64,000 nucleotides of DNA from Lycocorax pyrrhopterus obiensis (lineage: Eukaryota; Chordata; Aves; Passeriformes; Paradisaeidae). Below are positions 50,255 to 61,349 of the stretch, piece after piece. Location: NCBI GenBank assembly GCA_014706295.1, contig JACSVZ010000001.1, positions 43,490,383 through 43,554,382 of the forward strand. The letters run 5' to 3'. The position numbers and the translations under genes were made by a program. Each line of letters starts with the position of its first letter. Position 1 is the first letter of the stretch. Under the pieces are notes generated by a model that made no database searches, had not been told where the DNA came from, and worked only from the letters and a program-made list of their open reading frames with translations.

Positions 50255-50396
50255 GAAAGAGCCACAGAAAGAATAGAGCATGGTACTAATAACACCAAGG
50301 TTGTGGGTTCAATCCCCATACACACACACTTAAGGGTTGAACTCAATGATCCTTGTGGATTCCTTCCAACTCAGAATATTCTGTGCATCTGTGAAT
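50255..50396 (+). mobile_element. tRNA-Ile-derived SINE with CR1 tail (TguSINE1-like)
   Basis: The head carries AGAGCATGGTACTAATAACA, then CCAAGGTTGTGGGTTCAATC and CCCAT. This closely follows the anticodon arm, variable region and B box of a vertebrate isoleucine tRNA (anticodon AAT within CTAATAA). A short CA-rich link leads to a CR1 3' tail (GGTTGAACTCAATGATCCTTG, then TTCCTTCCAACTCAG and ATATTCTGTGCATCTGTGA). This composite is the known passerine TguSINE1 design, in which a tRNA-derived promoter is mobilised by CR1 machinery. The 5' part of the tRNA region (before about 50270) is poorly conserved. It is not a functional tRNA gene. Confidence 0.85.
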
Positions 50397-50856
50397 ATAA
50401 GCCCTTATCTTGTAACACACTGCTTTAGCCACAAGAGACTAGAGTGCTAGCAGAAATGAGATTTGGGATTCTAAGCACCAGTGGTTGTTTTAATTTGTTG
50501 ACATTTAGAGGAAAGAAAGTATTATTTATATAATATGTCATAAAAATGTTTTGTTTACCTAATAGAAAAAAAAAACCCTCATAAAACTTTAGATTCAGCT
50601 GATTGCTTGGGTAAAATAAAGGGTGAATTTTCTTTATGGATGAAACTATAGACAAAAATATTGGTAACACATGCTTGTCAAAGCTTTGATATTTCAGAAT
50701 TTGTTTATTTGATCCCTCTCTTCATATGATTAGGAAATTTCATGTGGAGAAAAGCACATAAAGGGACACATGAACCTGTTTTGTTTGGCTTTGTTGGTTT
50801 TTTCCTCTAACTCTTCCAATTGATGGGTGGTAAAGCAGTTCTATGTGTTCCTTCAG

Positions 50857-50908
50857 GTACATATCTCCTGATCAGCTGCGAAGATTAAATGGTATTGGAG
50901 GAGAGTAG
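50857..50908 (+). CDS. candidate last coding exon, gene not identified
   Basis: The exon starts after the acceptor GTTCCTTCAG. The first G completes a Glu codon begun at the end of the 43457-43508 exon. The frame then reads YISPDQLRRLNGIGGE and a TAG stop at 50906-50908. About 615 bp after the stop there is an AATAAA (51522-51527) with a T/GT-rich stretch beyond, as in a normal last exon. The peptide is hydrophilic, with no membrane segment and no terminal PDZ-ligand motif I recognise. The protein family is not identified. The intact phase over a 7.3-kb intron, the good acceptor and the poly(A) signal together support a real gene end. Confidence 0.5.
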
Positions 50909-51545
50909 CTGTATAAACTTCGTGAGAAAGCTAAATCCCACTAAAATATTCTAGTCAACACTTTGACCTTGAATTCATTTTTGCTTTAAATGGTAAAAGA
51001 AAAAAAGGTTTTTGAAACAGAAATATGTGCTTATTTTCAAAATCGTAACTTCTTTTTAGGATTTCAGGGCTTGTCTTTCTACTGATTTCCCATTTCTCAT
51101 GGTTGTTTATCTTAGAGAAGAAGCTATATTTGTGGAAGAAAAGCCACCAGAGACAAAGTGAAGATTTTAAATGTTCTTTACATGCTTTTACCTACCTTTC
51201 TTCTGGAAAATTGATTAAAAACATTCCTTTCAAATTGCACTTTTACCTTCCACTTCTCATTCCTATCCTGTCTTTCACTTCTCTTTAAGCATTAAACTTT
51301 TCCTTTTAATTTTCAGTGAGGAAGAAGGAAGAGAGGAAATAATTCTGTTCTCCAATTTCTCTTTAGTTGTTTTTAAGTGAACTGGAACATGGAAGGAAAA
51401 AAATGCCCTTTGAAGCATTATTGTTTCAAAATTAGAAAAATTCCAAAGAATTAAAAGTCATAACCCTTTGCAAATTCATTTTGCATAAGTATTTAGCCAT
51501 TTTATTTTGTAATCTAAAAGCAATAAATTACCATTCTCCTCTTAG
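50909..51545 (+). other. candidate 3' untranslated region
   Basis: This AT-rich stretch runs from the TAG stop to the region just after the AATAAA at 51522-51527. No ATTTA cluster or other regulatory element stands out. An open frame at 51103-51288 begins in it but has no coding support. The end is placed about 18 bp after the poly(A) signal. Confidence 0.4.
51522..51527 (+). terminator. poly(A) signal AATAAA
   Basis: A canonical AATAAA hexamer is followed within 30-40 bp by a T/GT-rich stretch (TTAGCTTTTTTCTGTGTTTA). It is the first such arrangement downstream of the candidate stop codon at 50908. Confidence 0.5.
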
Positions 51546-54500
51546 CTTTTTTCTGTGTTTACTGGATCTGGTAGTTTAGGATATCTTATTATTGCATAGC
51601 ACAGCACCCAGCGTAGTGGAATCTGAAGGATATTCAAACCTTAGATATGCCAGAAGCAAACTATTTGTAAGTGAAGTGACAGTAGGAAATAGAATCTTTG
51701 TTTTAGAGTGGATAAATTTGGTAGAAATTAAAATGTGGAAGTTACCTATTGAATATCTATGTAATTATCTATGGAAAAAGTTCTTTTAAAACTGAAATAA
51801 ATTACAGTTGGATAATTACCTGGTGTAACTTAAATTCTGAGAAATTAGTGCTTCAAGCCACTAGATATTCATACCAGAATGTATGTCATTAATTTGGATT
51901 TATTATGCTAATTAAAGTGAACTAAAGAATCGTATGGAACTGATTATTTTTTAAAATAAAATAAGCATTCACAAAATATTAATATACAATTGGTCCTGGG
52001 AAATGCACAAACCGAATTTCCTGCGCAACAAAGTACCACGTGAGGTGAGAAATTGTTCTTAATGTAGTAAAAGACTCAGAAACATTTGCATCCATTTTTA
52101 CTTCAGCATTATTGTAATTTAGGCTTAATCAAATATCAGTAAGTGCTTTAGGGTGATACTCAAATTCTGGTGCATTCTGTTGCCACTCAAACCCGCGCTG
52201 CTCTGCCCCCTGCCCCGTCCTGTTCCGTCAACAACGAGCTTGTTTTTTCTCCGCAAAGCAGCTTCCTGCTTTTCGTGAAAGCACTTCTTTCAGCTACCAC
52301 CTTAATATTCCTTTTTCTGAAATTTGTATAGAGTGTGGAGTTCCTTTGAACAGCAGAGAGAAGCCATACAGAGAGCAGGACTGGGAGAAGAACAGAGATA
52401 GCTACCATCTGCCACTTTAGCTAAACTGAAGCAAATTGAAAAGGCTCTTCAGCACAAGTTCTTCTTTCTATTTATTTGTTTAAGCCCATCTCGTGGACTA
52501 GGGAACAAAACCCCTTCAGTTAAAAACGCACTCTTTTTCTGACATTATATCTTTCTTTTGCTGGTTGAACAGGGATATTTTAGAAAATCAGGGTACTGTG
52601 TATGACACCAAATTTAGTTGGAACTGAGAGAAAAAGATGTAATCCAAAGCCCATTGACAGAATTTAGAGGTTTAGAGTGTATGCAAACAAACCCAAACAC
52701 TCCATATTTTCAAGTTGAGTGCTACAATAACGAAGAGGAAAAGTAGTCCTGTAAAAGAAGGGAATATGCTGTTAGGGTTAATGCAATGAGAGAGAGCTAA
52801 GAAACTGCAAATTCTAACATTAACCTACATGAGCAGTCCCTATTGTCCTTACTATCCTTAGAGCAAGTAGGAACACAGAAGATGTTTATGTCTGTTGGAG
52901 AACACAATGTGTTTGGAACTTCGATCAGTCACTAGCTGTAGTCATTGTGCGAGTCTTTTGTCTCTGTGAGTCACAAAAGACTGAAATCACTGAAGACAAG
53001 GCTCAGCCTTATTCCATACAATTCTGGAAGATTTGCAGTTTTTCTGTTATTATCCTTTTCAAATCGGTACTTCACATCTGAAGAAAATTAAACTAAGGGC
53101 AAATCTTGGCCAAATTTATAGGTTCAGCATAATAAAGTCATGAGATGCAAAGAAGTAATAATGACTTCCAGGAAAATGCCTAAGAAGCATTCTGTTTATG
53201 CTGTATGCAAAATTAATTTAGAGTCCATATAAGCATCTGGATAGACTTGTGCATGCAACAAATAATTAGCAGTAGCTGTGACAGTTATGAAGATGAATGG
53301 GAAAGTTTTAAAATCGGAAGTCCATTACTTAGCTTGTGAAATTTACCTATTTAGATGATAAACTGTTTAATGGAATATAGAATCTTTTAGGTAATACTTA
53401 AACATATTTCCTTTCTGAACCTTTCTCTTATGTTGTGACAATGATATCTGTAAAAATATAATGAGTCTTAAAACTGTATTTCCAACCTGAAGGTCAAGCA
53501 TTAAATAGAATATGAAATGACAAAACATAATAAGAAACTGGACCATATAAACTCTGCAGTTATGTATTATAGTGTGACATTAGAACTTTGGCTACGTCTA
53601 GAAATCCCAGGAGTGATAGAAACAATCTTTATTTGGAAAAAATAATTTAACTCACTATTTATTGATTACAAGATGTTGCAGCTGATAAGTCTCTAGGTGT
53701 CTTGAGAAGGCTAAGGAGAAGGAAAATTGTAAGTATCAGAGGGTTGGCGGTTTACAGAATGCTTCTTAATCTGTTGACTTCTTTGGTTTTGTATGGTTTT
53801 AATATTTTTGAGACACAGACACTAAGAAGAAATGTAATATATGCCGTATCTTCAATGTTCTGAAATTAGTAAAAGGGGTTTTTTTGGTACGTATTGTTTT
53901 GTTTGGTGTTTTTTCCACCTTCTTTTTCTTATTTTGTTTCCTAGTGTGATTGCTTTGTTATGGAGCCAAGAAGATTAGTTTCTCTTAGGAACATTGTCTT
54001 TGCTTCCAATTAAAATATATATGTCATGCTATTTTGGAGACAGAGCAATAAATTAAATTTTTGTTTTGAAAACCCTACAATTTAAATTAAGAATAACCCT
54101 AGAAGTTTAGAAAAGTTTATATAGCATGAGAATATATATTGACTAAGTGGGGAAAACAGATTTGTGTTTGTTAAGAGATTTTATAGTTATGGAGAGATGT
54201 TAAAACAATTAGAGAAAAAGAGGGAAAGAGGGGAAAAATTTAAACCCAGTAGTTAATAGCCAACATTTACTTAGACTATACTTTGCAAAATGTGAATGAG
54301 TACAATGCACACAATCAAATAGATATCTTTCATTCTATATCTGTGGATAAGTTCCTTTAATTAATTGTGTCACAGATCTTACCAGGACAACTTATGCAGA
54401 TAAAGTGTTTGTATTTGATTGATACCATGTTCACCAAAAAAGAATTCCAACTGATTCTACAGACCTTTGAAGTCAAGTCGTTCTACATCATTTGTGGAGA

Positions 54501-55430
54501 ATATAAAGCAAAATTTTATGGTATGTTGAAGTTATGAGTCTGACAGGTTTTTTTACTAAAAGGTGTCAGTAAACTGACAGGAGAAAAGTCTGAAAAACTA
54601 GTCATTGTGGGCTCAATATGACTTGAAACTGAAACACATGGAGAAACATTAGTTAGTCACAGAACATAGGCATTGGCAAAGAGCAGGGATATGAGATTTT
54701 TCCTTTTTTACTGTGAAATCGCTGAAGTGAAAATTAGTTAAAACTTTTCAACCCAAATTATAAGTGTAATTTCTGCGAAGTAATTGCTATCTATTTTACT
54801 CAAGTGGAAGAAGAGACTTGCACACACAGAGCTGAATTTGAGAAGAGCTCCTAGTTTTGATCTAACTTGTTTTCTCATCGTCAATTTAGGTCAACATGGT
54901 TTCGTAATTAATTTTCAAAAACAACACGTGTAAGCCATAGTTTAAGGCCTTTAAATATATATATATATATATACGCACACTCGGAAATTTTCATGTGCTG
55001 ACTAGAGTTTTCAAAGTACTCTCTGAGCATGAGCTCCAGAAGGAAATGGTGGGTGATAGAGATCAGAGATTCCCTCCTGTAGGATATGGAGGCACCCATC
55101 TGCCAGTCAGACATGATTTCATGTGAGTTTTTTTGTTCTGCAACATCTGGAATATTTTATATTCACATATTACTCAATGATAATTGAAAGGTTGTGGAGA
55201 TTGGGAAAAGTGTCCGATGAAGGGAAAAGGTAACTGTTGCACCTATCTTCTAAAAGAGGAAAAAGGACAGGATGTGGCAAGCTAGAAGGTGCTCCTGTGA
55301 CAAAAGGACTTTCCTTCCTTTGGTCTCTGGGAAAATCAGAGAACTCTGGCAGTGATAGGTGTCTAAACAGATGTGAGCAGAGTGACCTGGAGTGACCGTA
55401 GCCAGGAGGCTGAATATTCCCCTTAGTCTT
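51546..55430. other. AT-rich non-coding stretch
   Basis: No gene was recognised. A minus-strand frame at 52187-52408 would encode 73 residues with a hydrophobic, signal-peptide-like start, in a slightly GC-richer patch, but no other gene signal accompanies it. An AT microsatellite is at 54.95 kb. Confidence 0.5.
54954..54973. repeat. AT dinucleotide microsatellite
   Basis: About ten AT units are followed by ACGCACAC. Confidence 0.9.
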
Positions 55431-55575
55431 CCATTTTTCAGGCCACATACAGACTACTGCATACAGTTCTTCACTCAAAACAAGAAAGACATCATCAGGC
55501 TGGAGCAAACCTAAAGGATGGTCACCAGACTGGTTGGAAGTGGATTACTTGCCCTGTGAGGAGAGGCCGTATCTC
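55431..55575 (+). mobile_element. old CR1 LINE fragment (ORF2 interior)
   Basis: The plus strand shows GGCCACATACAGACTACTGC, then ATACAGTTCTTCACT, then ACAAGAAAGACATCATCAGG, CTGGAGC, and later TGTGAGGAGAGGC. This order matches the CR1 ORF2 segment that encodes the motif around LEYC-QFWAPQ-KKD-LLERVQ and its downstream YEERL. It is heavily diverged, with both ends lost. It is unrelated in age to the better-preserved copies at 20 and 32 kb. Confidence 0.65.
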
Positions 55576-58500
55576 AGAATACAACTGCAGTAAAAATGTC
55601 TGTAATGATGAACAACCACTTAAGTAGTACACCAAAAGTTTTTTAACTAATCCAAACTGATGAAACTTCTCTATCCATTAAGAATGGTTACAAAAAATAT
55701 TTAGTCAATATTTAGCTGATGATAAAATCTATTGAAGAGGTTTACAGGGTTGTTGTTGGTCCCTTGAGACAATCAGACTCAGGATGTCCCTCACATCAAA
55801 GATAATCCACCCAGACTGGATTACAGCACATACATGAGATCATATAGACCAAGTGCTATACAGACTGCACAAGGATATGTATCTGGAAAGCCCTTTCATG
55901 TAGGTGAACAGCAGCTGTTTTGCATTGCATTAATGGTAAAATTGAGCCATTTAGTCTAGGAACCTACTGAGTGTTTGCTATTGCTCAAAGCAAGCTTTAT
56001 TTTATACTAATGTGTCTTACAATATAAGGCCTAGAAATGTCTTTTCCTGGTACTGAAAAACCATTTTGATTCTAAAAGAAATGGAATGGCAGCCTTGGAA
56101 GAACTCATACACAAAATTTTTATATGAATTACCAGAAATGTTCTTATCAATTTACATTTAATTAGTCTTCATGTAGAAATTAAGAGATAGGTTGTACATT
56201 TCACACATAGGTCAAGAACTCATTTTTGCAGTTAAAATGAATTGCCTAAGTCAAGAATTTCAGCCTGAAAGGTTAAAGTGGCAAAAAACAGAAAGGCTTT
56301 TCTTTTCTGTTCCTTCAATAATTTCTAGTTAAATCCTGGACAGCTATAGATCATTGCACATGATTGTGTCACTTTGCATGTAATTAAGAAGATATTTATG
56401 AATTGTGATAAAAACATTCCATGTAGGGCTAACACACATCCTGAAAGTGTCATAGGTAGTTCCTCTTAATAATTTACGATGGCTACTAACAGTGTGGCAC
56501 ATTGACCTGTGGTCTGCATTGAACACCAACTGCCATCTGCACTGATGTATTATCTGCCAACATCATTGCCTCCAGATACCAAAACACATTTAGTAGAGAG
56601 TGGCAAGGCATTTCCTGTTTGTGATATTCCAGGTTAAGGAAACTTGCGAAATGATTAGAAGAAATAGCAGGCAGTTAGGTGGAACTGAATTCTTCCAGGG
56701 CTGTGAATTTCAATGAGAATAAAGAAAGCAAAAGAACTGAAAAATACTTTCATTTCTCTTTCACAAATTGTAGATTTCTTGGTTTCAGCTGGAAAACTAA
56801 ATGTCAGAGTAAAATGAGAGTTTCACAGTTACGGTATTTCAGATTTAACAGAAAAATAAGCCTTTTCTTACCAGTTTAATAAGACTTCAAGAAGACTTCA
56901 GTCTAAAGATTTGATTTCATTATTTTATTTAGGCACTCTCTAAGGGTTGTAGATTTACTTGTTCTTCATTAGTTGATGATTAGCTGACATGAAAGCAATG
57001 AAACCAGTGCACTGTGAACCAAAAGTTACCACTGATCGAGCCAGAGACACCAAAGAAAGCTTTGTTTATCCTGAGGCCAAAACCAGAAGTGCTGGGAACA
57101 TGGAACAGAGACAACTGATTTTATTTCCTTATTTTTCCCATGAATGACATGATACATCTATCAATTTGTGTGATTAAGTTTTACCATCTTAAGTTTTGCT
57201 CAGATTTTAGAGGGCATAAGAGATGTGTCCTATTATTGAAATAGGAGTCAGGAATTGTTACTGGGGTTTGTCCCTGCATTGACATAATTTGATAGATTTT
57301 GATTTGCATGTGTGCAGCACTGCTTGGCATAGGCTAAGCTAGAATGTGTCCTGTGAGAACTCCCAGATGGAAATAGTGCTGAACACTTTATAAAATCATG
57401 TCCAAGAAATAGTGATGTTACAGGTGGCATTAGTTAAATGCATGGTACCGTGTATGCGGTACACAGAGGCTTCTCTTCATGGCTGGTAAACCCATATTGG
57501 AAAAGCTGAACTTCCAGTGCATGGGCAGGCAACCTGTGCACTACACAAAAAAGAAAAAGAAAAAATCCTGGGAGCATCAGAGTCTAACTCTGCAACTTAC
57601 TCACTGTGGAAGCATGTATCTAGTTTGATACAGATTTGGGTCTGCCATGTATTGGTGGAGCTACTGTGCATTACCTGTAATTTATCTCAATATTTATTTT
57701 AAATATTTTTGCTTTTAAGTGGGAGAAATACATGCATTTTAAGAGGCAGACTTGAAGTAATAAAGAAGAAAAACCCAAATATTTCGTGAGCTGAGACCGT
57801 AGAAAATATTTGCATGTTTTGCTGTGGTAAACCACCTTTAAGTACAGTTTTCGTTTTCCTTTTAGGTTAAATGGGGGGTGGTAGAGAGAAAGTGCAATAG
57901 AAAATGATATTGTAGGCTATTTGCATTGTAAACCTAAAATAAAGATAAATGGAGAATACTAGTTAAGTTTTCCATAGCAATAGTAGTTTGCCAGTATTAT
58001 GTATCTGAAGCTTTGCAACTGTTGACTGGACTACTGTGTACTTTGCTGAATAGTTTGTGCATTTATGAGTTAATGACTCTATGGAAACCTTTAGCTGTTA
58101 TGTTTATGGACTACAATGGAATAAATCAGCTAATTTCCAATTTGGTATTGTTTTTCATCAGTTTTCATAGCTGAAAAGTTCCTATTCATTAAAGAATTAG
58201 AGCTTCAGATTTTTTTTTGTTATAGTTCACTCTTAGTTTCTGACATGTTTACTTGCCAGCAAGATCTGGGTGTACTCCACTTCATGTCCTTGGAGACTTT
58301 TATCTCTTTCCTCCGTGCCCCCATGCCTAATTATTGTAACTAGAACTAGTTGAAAAAAACAATCATTGGTTGTTCTTTATTGTCCTTAATAAATTAGAGC
58401 TAAGTACACTTAATTGGTCTTGTGGAGCATATTCTCTCCATTGGTACCACAATGATCATTAGATTGCTTTTGAACTGTCTATACTTATATGTTTATATAT

Positions 58501-58890
58501 TTAGGTATATTTACATACTCATAAACCTTTTGACCCTGTTAATCCTGAAGATGTTAACAAGTCTCAGCCTTAGTTAGCTGGGTATCTAACTAGCTTAGTT
58601 AGCCCCTCCAGCTACCCAACTAAACACAAAGGAAGACTGTTGCTTTAATTTGATAACTGAACCCTCAAAACCAAATGATTTTATAACTTGGAAAGATTAA
58701 AGGATGTGGTGGGAGGCATGTCAATCACAAGCAGAAGATCATTGTTACCACCAGATCTGATTAGTTCTGGCCGTTATCTCCAGGAGAACAGGGGCTTTCA
58801 GTTCAACTATATTGCAGACAACTAACATCTCATTGAATCAGAAACAAAACTCTTACTAACTCTGAATAGATATTTAGGCATTGAATAAAA

Positions 58891-58930
58891 ATTTAATACA
58901 GTAGTATTAAATTTAATACAGTAGTAGAGA
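58891..58930. repeat. 20-bp tandem duplication
   Basis: ATTTAATACAGTAGTATTAA is followed by a second copy, ATTTAATACAGTAGTAGAGA. The first 16 bases are identical. Confidence 0.85.
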
Positions 58931-59355
58931 TGAAAATGAGAATCTGGGCTTTTTAACTTGCTGCTGAGCGTAGCATGGCAGCAGCAATTGTTGTTTGAAT
59001 TTTAATGCTGGAGGAACTGAGGCATGGACAATTACCTGGACTCACAGAAGGTACTTTCCAGAGATATTCTCGAAGAAGCTGCATGGATATTAAAGAATCA
59101 TGATTCTCTTTTCCTGTTTCATGAAGAATTTAGTTTACTGCTGTAAAGCTCCAAACCACTGCTGGTGCATATATGCAGACCTTTGATTACTCTGGAGTAA
59201 ATGAATACATTATATCAGCTACAGGCTACTCATCTACATATATATGTCCTATAGACAAACAAAAGTAATTTATATTTCAAAGTCTTGAAACGTGGGAGAA
59301 TATCATAAATCTAATTCATTTTTTTAAAAAGTGGAGAAAGGCGTTTAAGAGGGGT

Positions 59356-59377
59356 TTTTGTTTGTTTGTTTGTTTTT
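59356..59377. repeat. TTTG simple repeat
   Basis: About four to five TTTG units; a similar short run occurs at 62.95 kb. Confidence 0.8.
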
Positions 59378-60293
59378 CATAAATAAGCTAGTTAATGATG
59401 ATATGGGGACTGTGGGAGGTATCCAGTACTCCACTCCTGTTGCATCCTGTGTTGTATGTTCAGAATTAGATAAGGGTGAATAAATAAGAATTTTCTACAG
59501 ATATATTAGACAAAAAGAAATCATGGCTTCCTCCTATTACAAAAAACAAAAAAGTTGTGTATTGACATTTTTTGAACAAGCACTTTTATTTTTTGTCCAA
59601 TAGAAATATTTTTCTGTAAATCTCAGAATTTATAACAAAAATATTTTATTTTAAAATACCTTAAAAATGAAGGATTTCACAATTAGTTTGGCAAAGAAAA
59701 AATAAAAGAAAATCTAACAAGTAAAATTCAGAAAAATTTAGAAATTCTTTTAAATTTTTTCCCTTCTGTTGACAAGTCCTCAGTGGTACATAGAGCAGTA
59801 CATTCACAACAAATGAAAAGAACGTTTTCTTGTACTAGTCTGAAGAGTGGACTCTCCACAATTAACTAGTTAGCAGCTTTTAACAGCTGTGTGGTTTATT
59901 AACTGTGCATAAAATGAAGCAAGACTGCACAAGCTTGTCCTGCATTGCTCATTTCTTTAAATAGTCAGTAACTCATACATCCTGTATATTTAGCTAATAG
60001 GAAAAGAAGAAACAGCATATTTAGTTAACTAGTACAGCTTGGATAATGGGCATCCTAGATGAATATAGCATCCAACAGTTAGAGTAACTAAATTTATGGT
60101 TGTTTTTCAACAGAACACAAAAATACTATAAATTACTGGTCTCAGTTCATGAAAAGTAGCTGAATTTATTAAAAACAAACTCAAGAAGTACATTGTAAAA
60201 ACACTGAGAAAGCAGCATATGATGCTGAACTTTTTGACTACTTTGTGTCATCTGTGTTATAAATAACATCCTGTTATTTATGCAGAGACACAT

Positions 60294-60320
<27 letters not shown>
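60294..60320. repeat. TA dinucleotide microsatellite
   Basis: About thirteen TA units with an interrupted extension (AAATATATAA). A shorter TATATA and GTGTGTG tract lies at 60.59-60.62 kb. Confidence 0.9.
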
Positions 60321-60325
<5 letters not shown>

Positions 60326-60681
60326 TATAACTACACATGTCATCAGTAAAGCCTGATGACAGCAACTTAAATACCTCATTTACATAGGCTACTTTTACTG
60401 TATGCAAAAGTAATTTCACTTACTTTACTCGAATCCATGATTTTCAAGTCACATTTAAAGTAGAGAAGTAGCCCTAATTCCCAGTACCATGTGGGATTAG
60501 AAGGTATTCATTCTCTCATTTTACAGAATGAAAAATGAGCCTTTCTTTGTGTATACATATTATAATGTATGCAAGGACAGAGTAAATAATTTATATATAT
60601 ATATATGTATAAATGTGTGTGTGTGGAGTTAGAATATATTACTTTGGGCATTAAGCCGACGATACGGAATAAAGGGCGGAA

Positions 60682-61349
60682 TGTCATGGGGTGGCTGTAT
60701 GATACTGTATTCCCTGTCATCCGCCCTATGCCTGACATGAATCCTGTGCCTTCCTGTGTCTTTAAGCTGTTTCTCAGGAGAGCGGGGAGAGAAGCCAGGT
60801 GAATTTTCCAGAGTGGTTTGTGTTCAAGGACACACACACTCCCCTGCGTTCCTACGGTGGAGCGGGGGAAGCACCTTCCTGCTTTTAGTCAGCTCTTGGC
60901 TTCTGCAGCAGGGAAGAGAGTTACATTCCTTTGGCTTTTTAGCTAGCTTCTTGTTCGTTAGCAAAAGCAATGAGTTTCCTGGGGCTTTGGCTTCTTCTTC
61001 TTCTTCTCTTCTGGACTGTTCAGCAACACCAGAAGGGGCCAAGAGGACTTACACCGTGGCCCGGAGGGGCCCACACTGAACCCCAGCTCCAGAGAGGAGA
61101 GAGCCACACCCACAAAGGACTTTGAAAATCTTCCCAGGCCTTCTCCACAGCAAGAGGTTTTATTATTTAACATTATTCATTCTTTTTTCCGTGCCTGTGT
61201 GCACTTTGCTTGTTAAATAAATAGTTTTTTTCACTTTCCTCTGAGGAATTTCTTTCCGAACCTGGTGGGGGCGGGGTGGCTGAAATCTGCCTAATATCAG
61301 AGGACATTCATTTCAGACATTCCTCCAATTTGTTTCAAACCAAGACACA
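60682..61349 (+). mobile_element. endogenous retrovirus LTR (solo or 3' LTR)
   Basis: A stretch of about 670 bp begins TGTCATGGGG and ends near CCAAGACACA, so it has the TG...CA ends of an LTR. It is GC-richer than its flanks. It contains a CTT-rich tract (60991-61012), a poly(A) signal AATAAA (61216-61221) followed by a T-rich cleavage region, and a G-rich U5-like segment (GGTGGGGGCGGGGTGG). The bases just before it (GGAATAAAGGGCGGAA) are almost all purine, like the polypurine tract that precedes a 3' LTR. No retroviral coding sequence was recognised, and no obvious target-site duplication at these boundaries. The class is not certain; the pattern resembles avian ERVL-type LTRs. Confidence 0.7.
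61216..61221 (+). terminator. LTR poly(A) signal
   Basis: AATAAA inside the LTR is followed by a T-rich then G/T-rich stretch, as expected at the R/U5 boundary of a retroviral LTR. Confidence 0.6.

Larger units (their letters stand above)
43509..50856 (+). other. candidate last intron
   Basis: This stretch of about 7.3 kb separates the two candidate exons. It starts GTGAGTAAAG and ends in a pyrimidine-rich CTATGTGTTCCTTCAG. It contains old CR1 pieces (47.98-48.50 kb) and a tRNA-derived SINE (50.3 kb). A splice-bounded stretch at 45207-45294 would introduce an early stop if included. The rest is AT-rich and unremarkable. Confidence 0.45.
55576..60640. other. AT-rich non-coding stretch
   Basis: No gene was recognised. 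It contains a 20-bp tandem duplication at 58.89 kb, a TTTG repeat at 59.36 kb and AT microsatellites at 60.29 and 60.59 kb. Open frames are short and chance-like. Confidence 0.5.

Noticed and set aside
50270..50320. tRNA-Ile gene
   Set aside because: The tRNA-like part lacks a good 5' half and acceptor stem and is fused to a CR1 tail, so it is a SINE head rather than a tRNA gene.
52187..52408. Minus-strand 73-codon frame with a signal-peptide-like start
   Set aside because: No recognised mature protein, no splice or poly(A) context, and a hydrophobic start is common in chance frames.
59005..59055. Possible MIR-like GAACTGAGGCATGG segment
   Set aside because: Only one short block matches; the following blocks are too diverged to support a call by eye.
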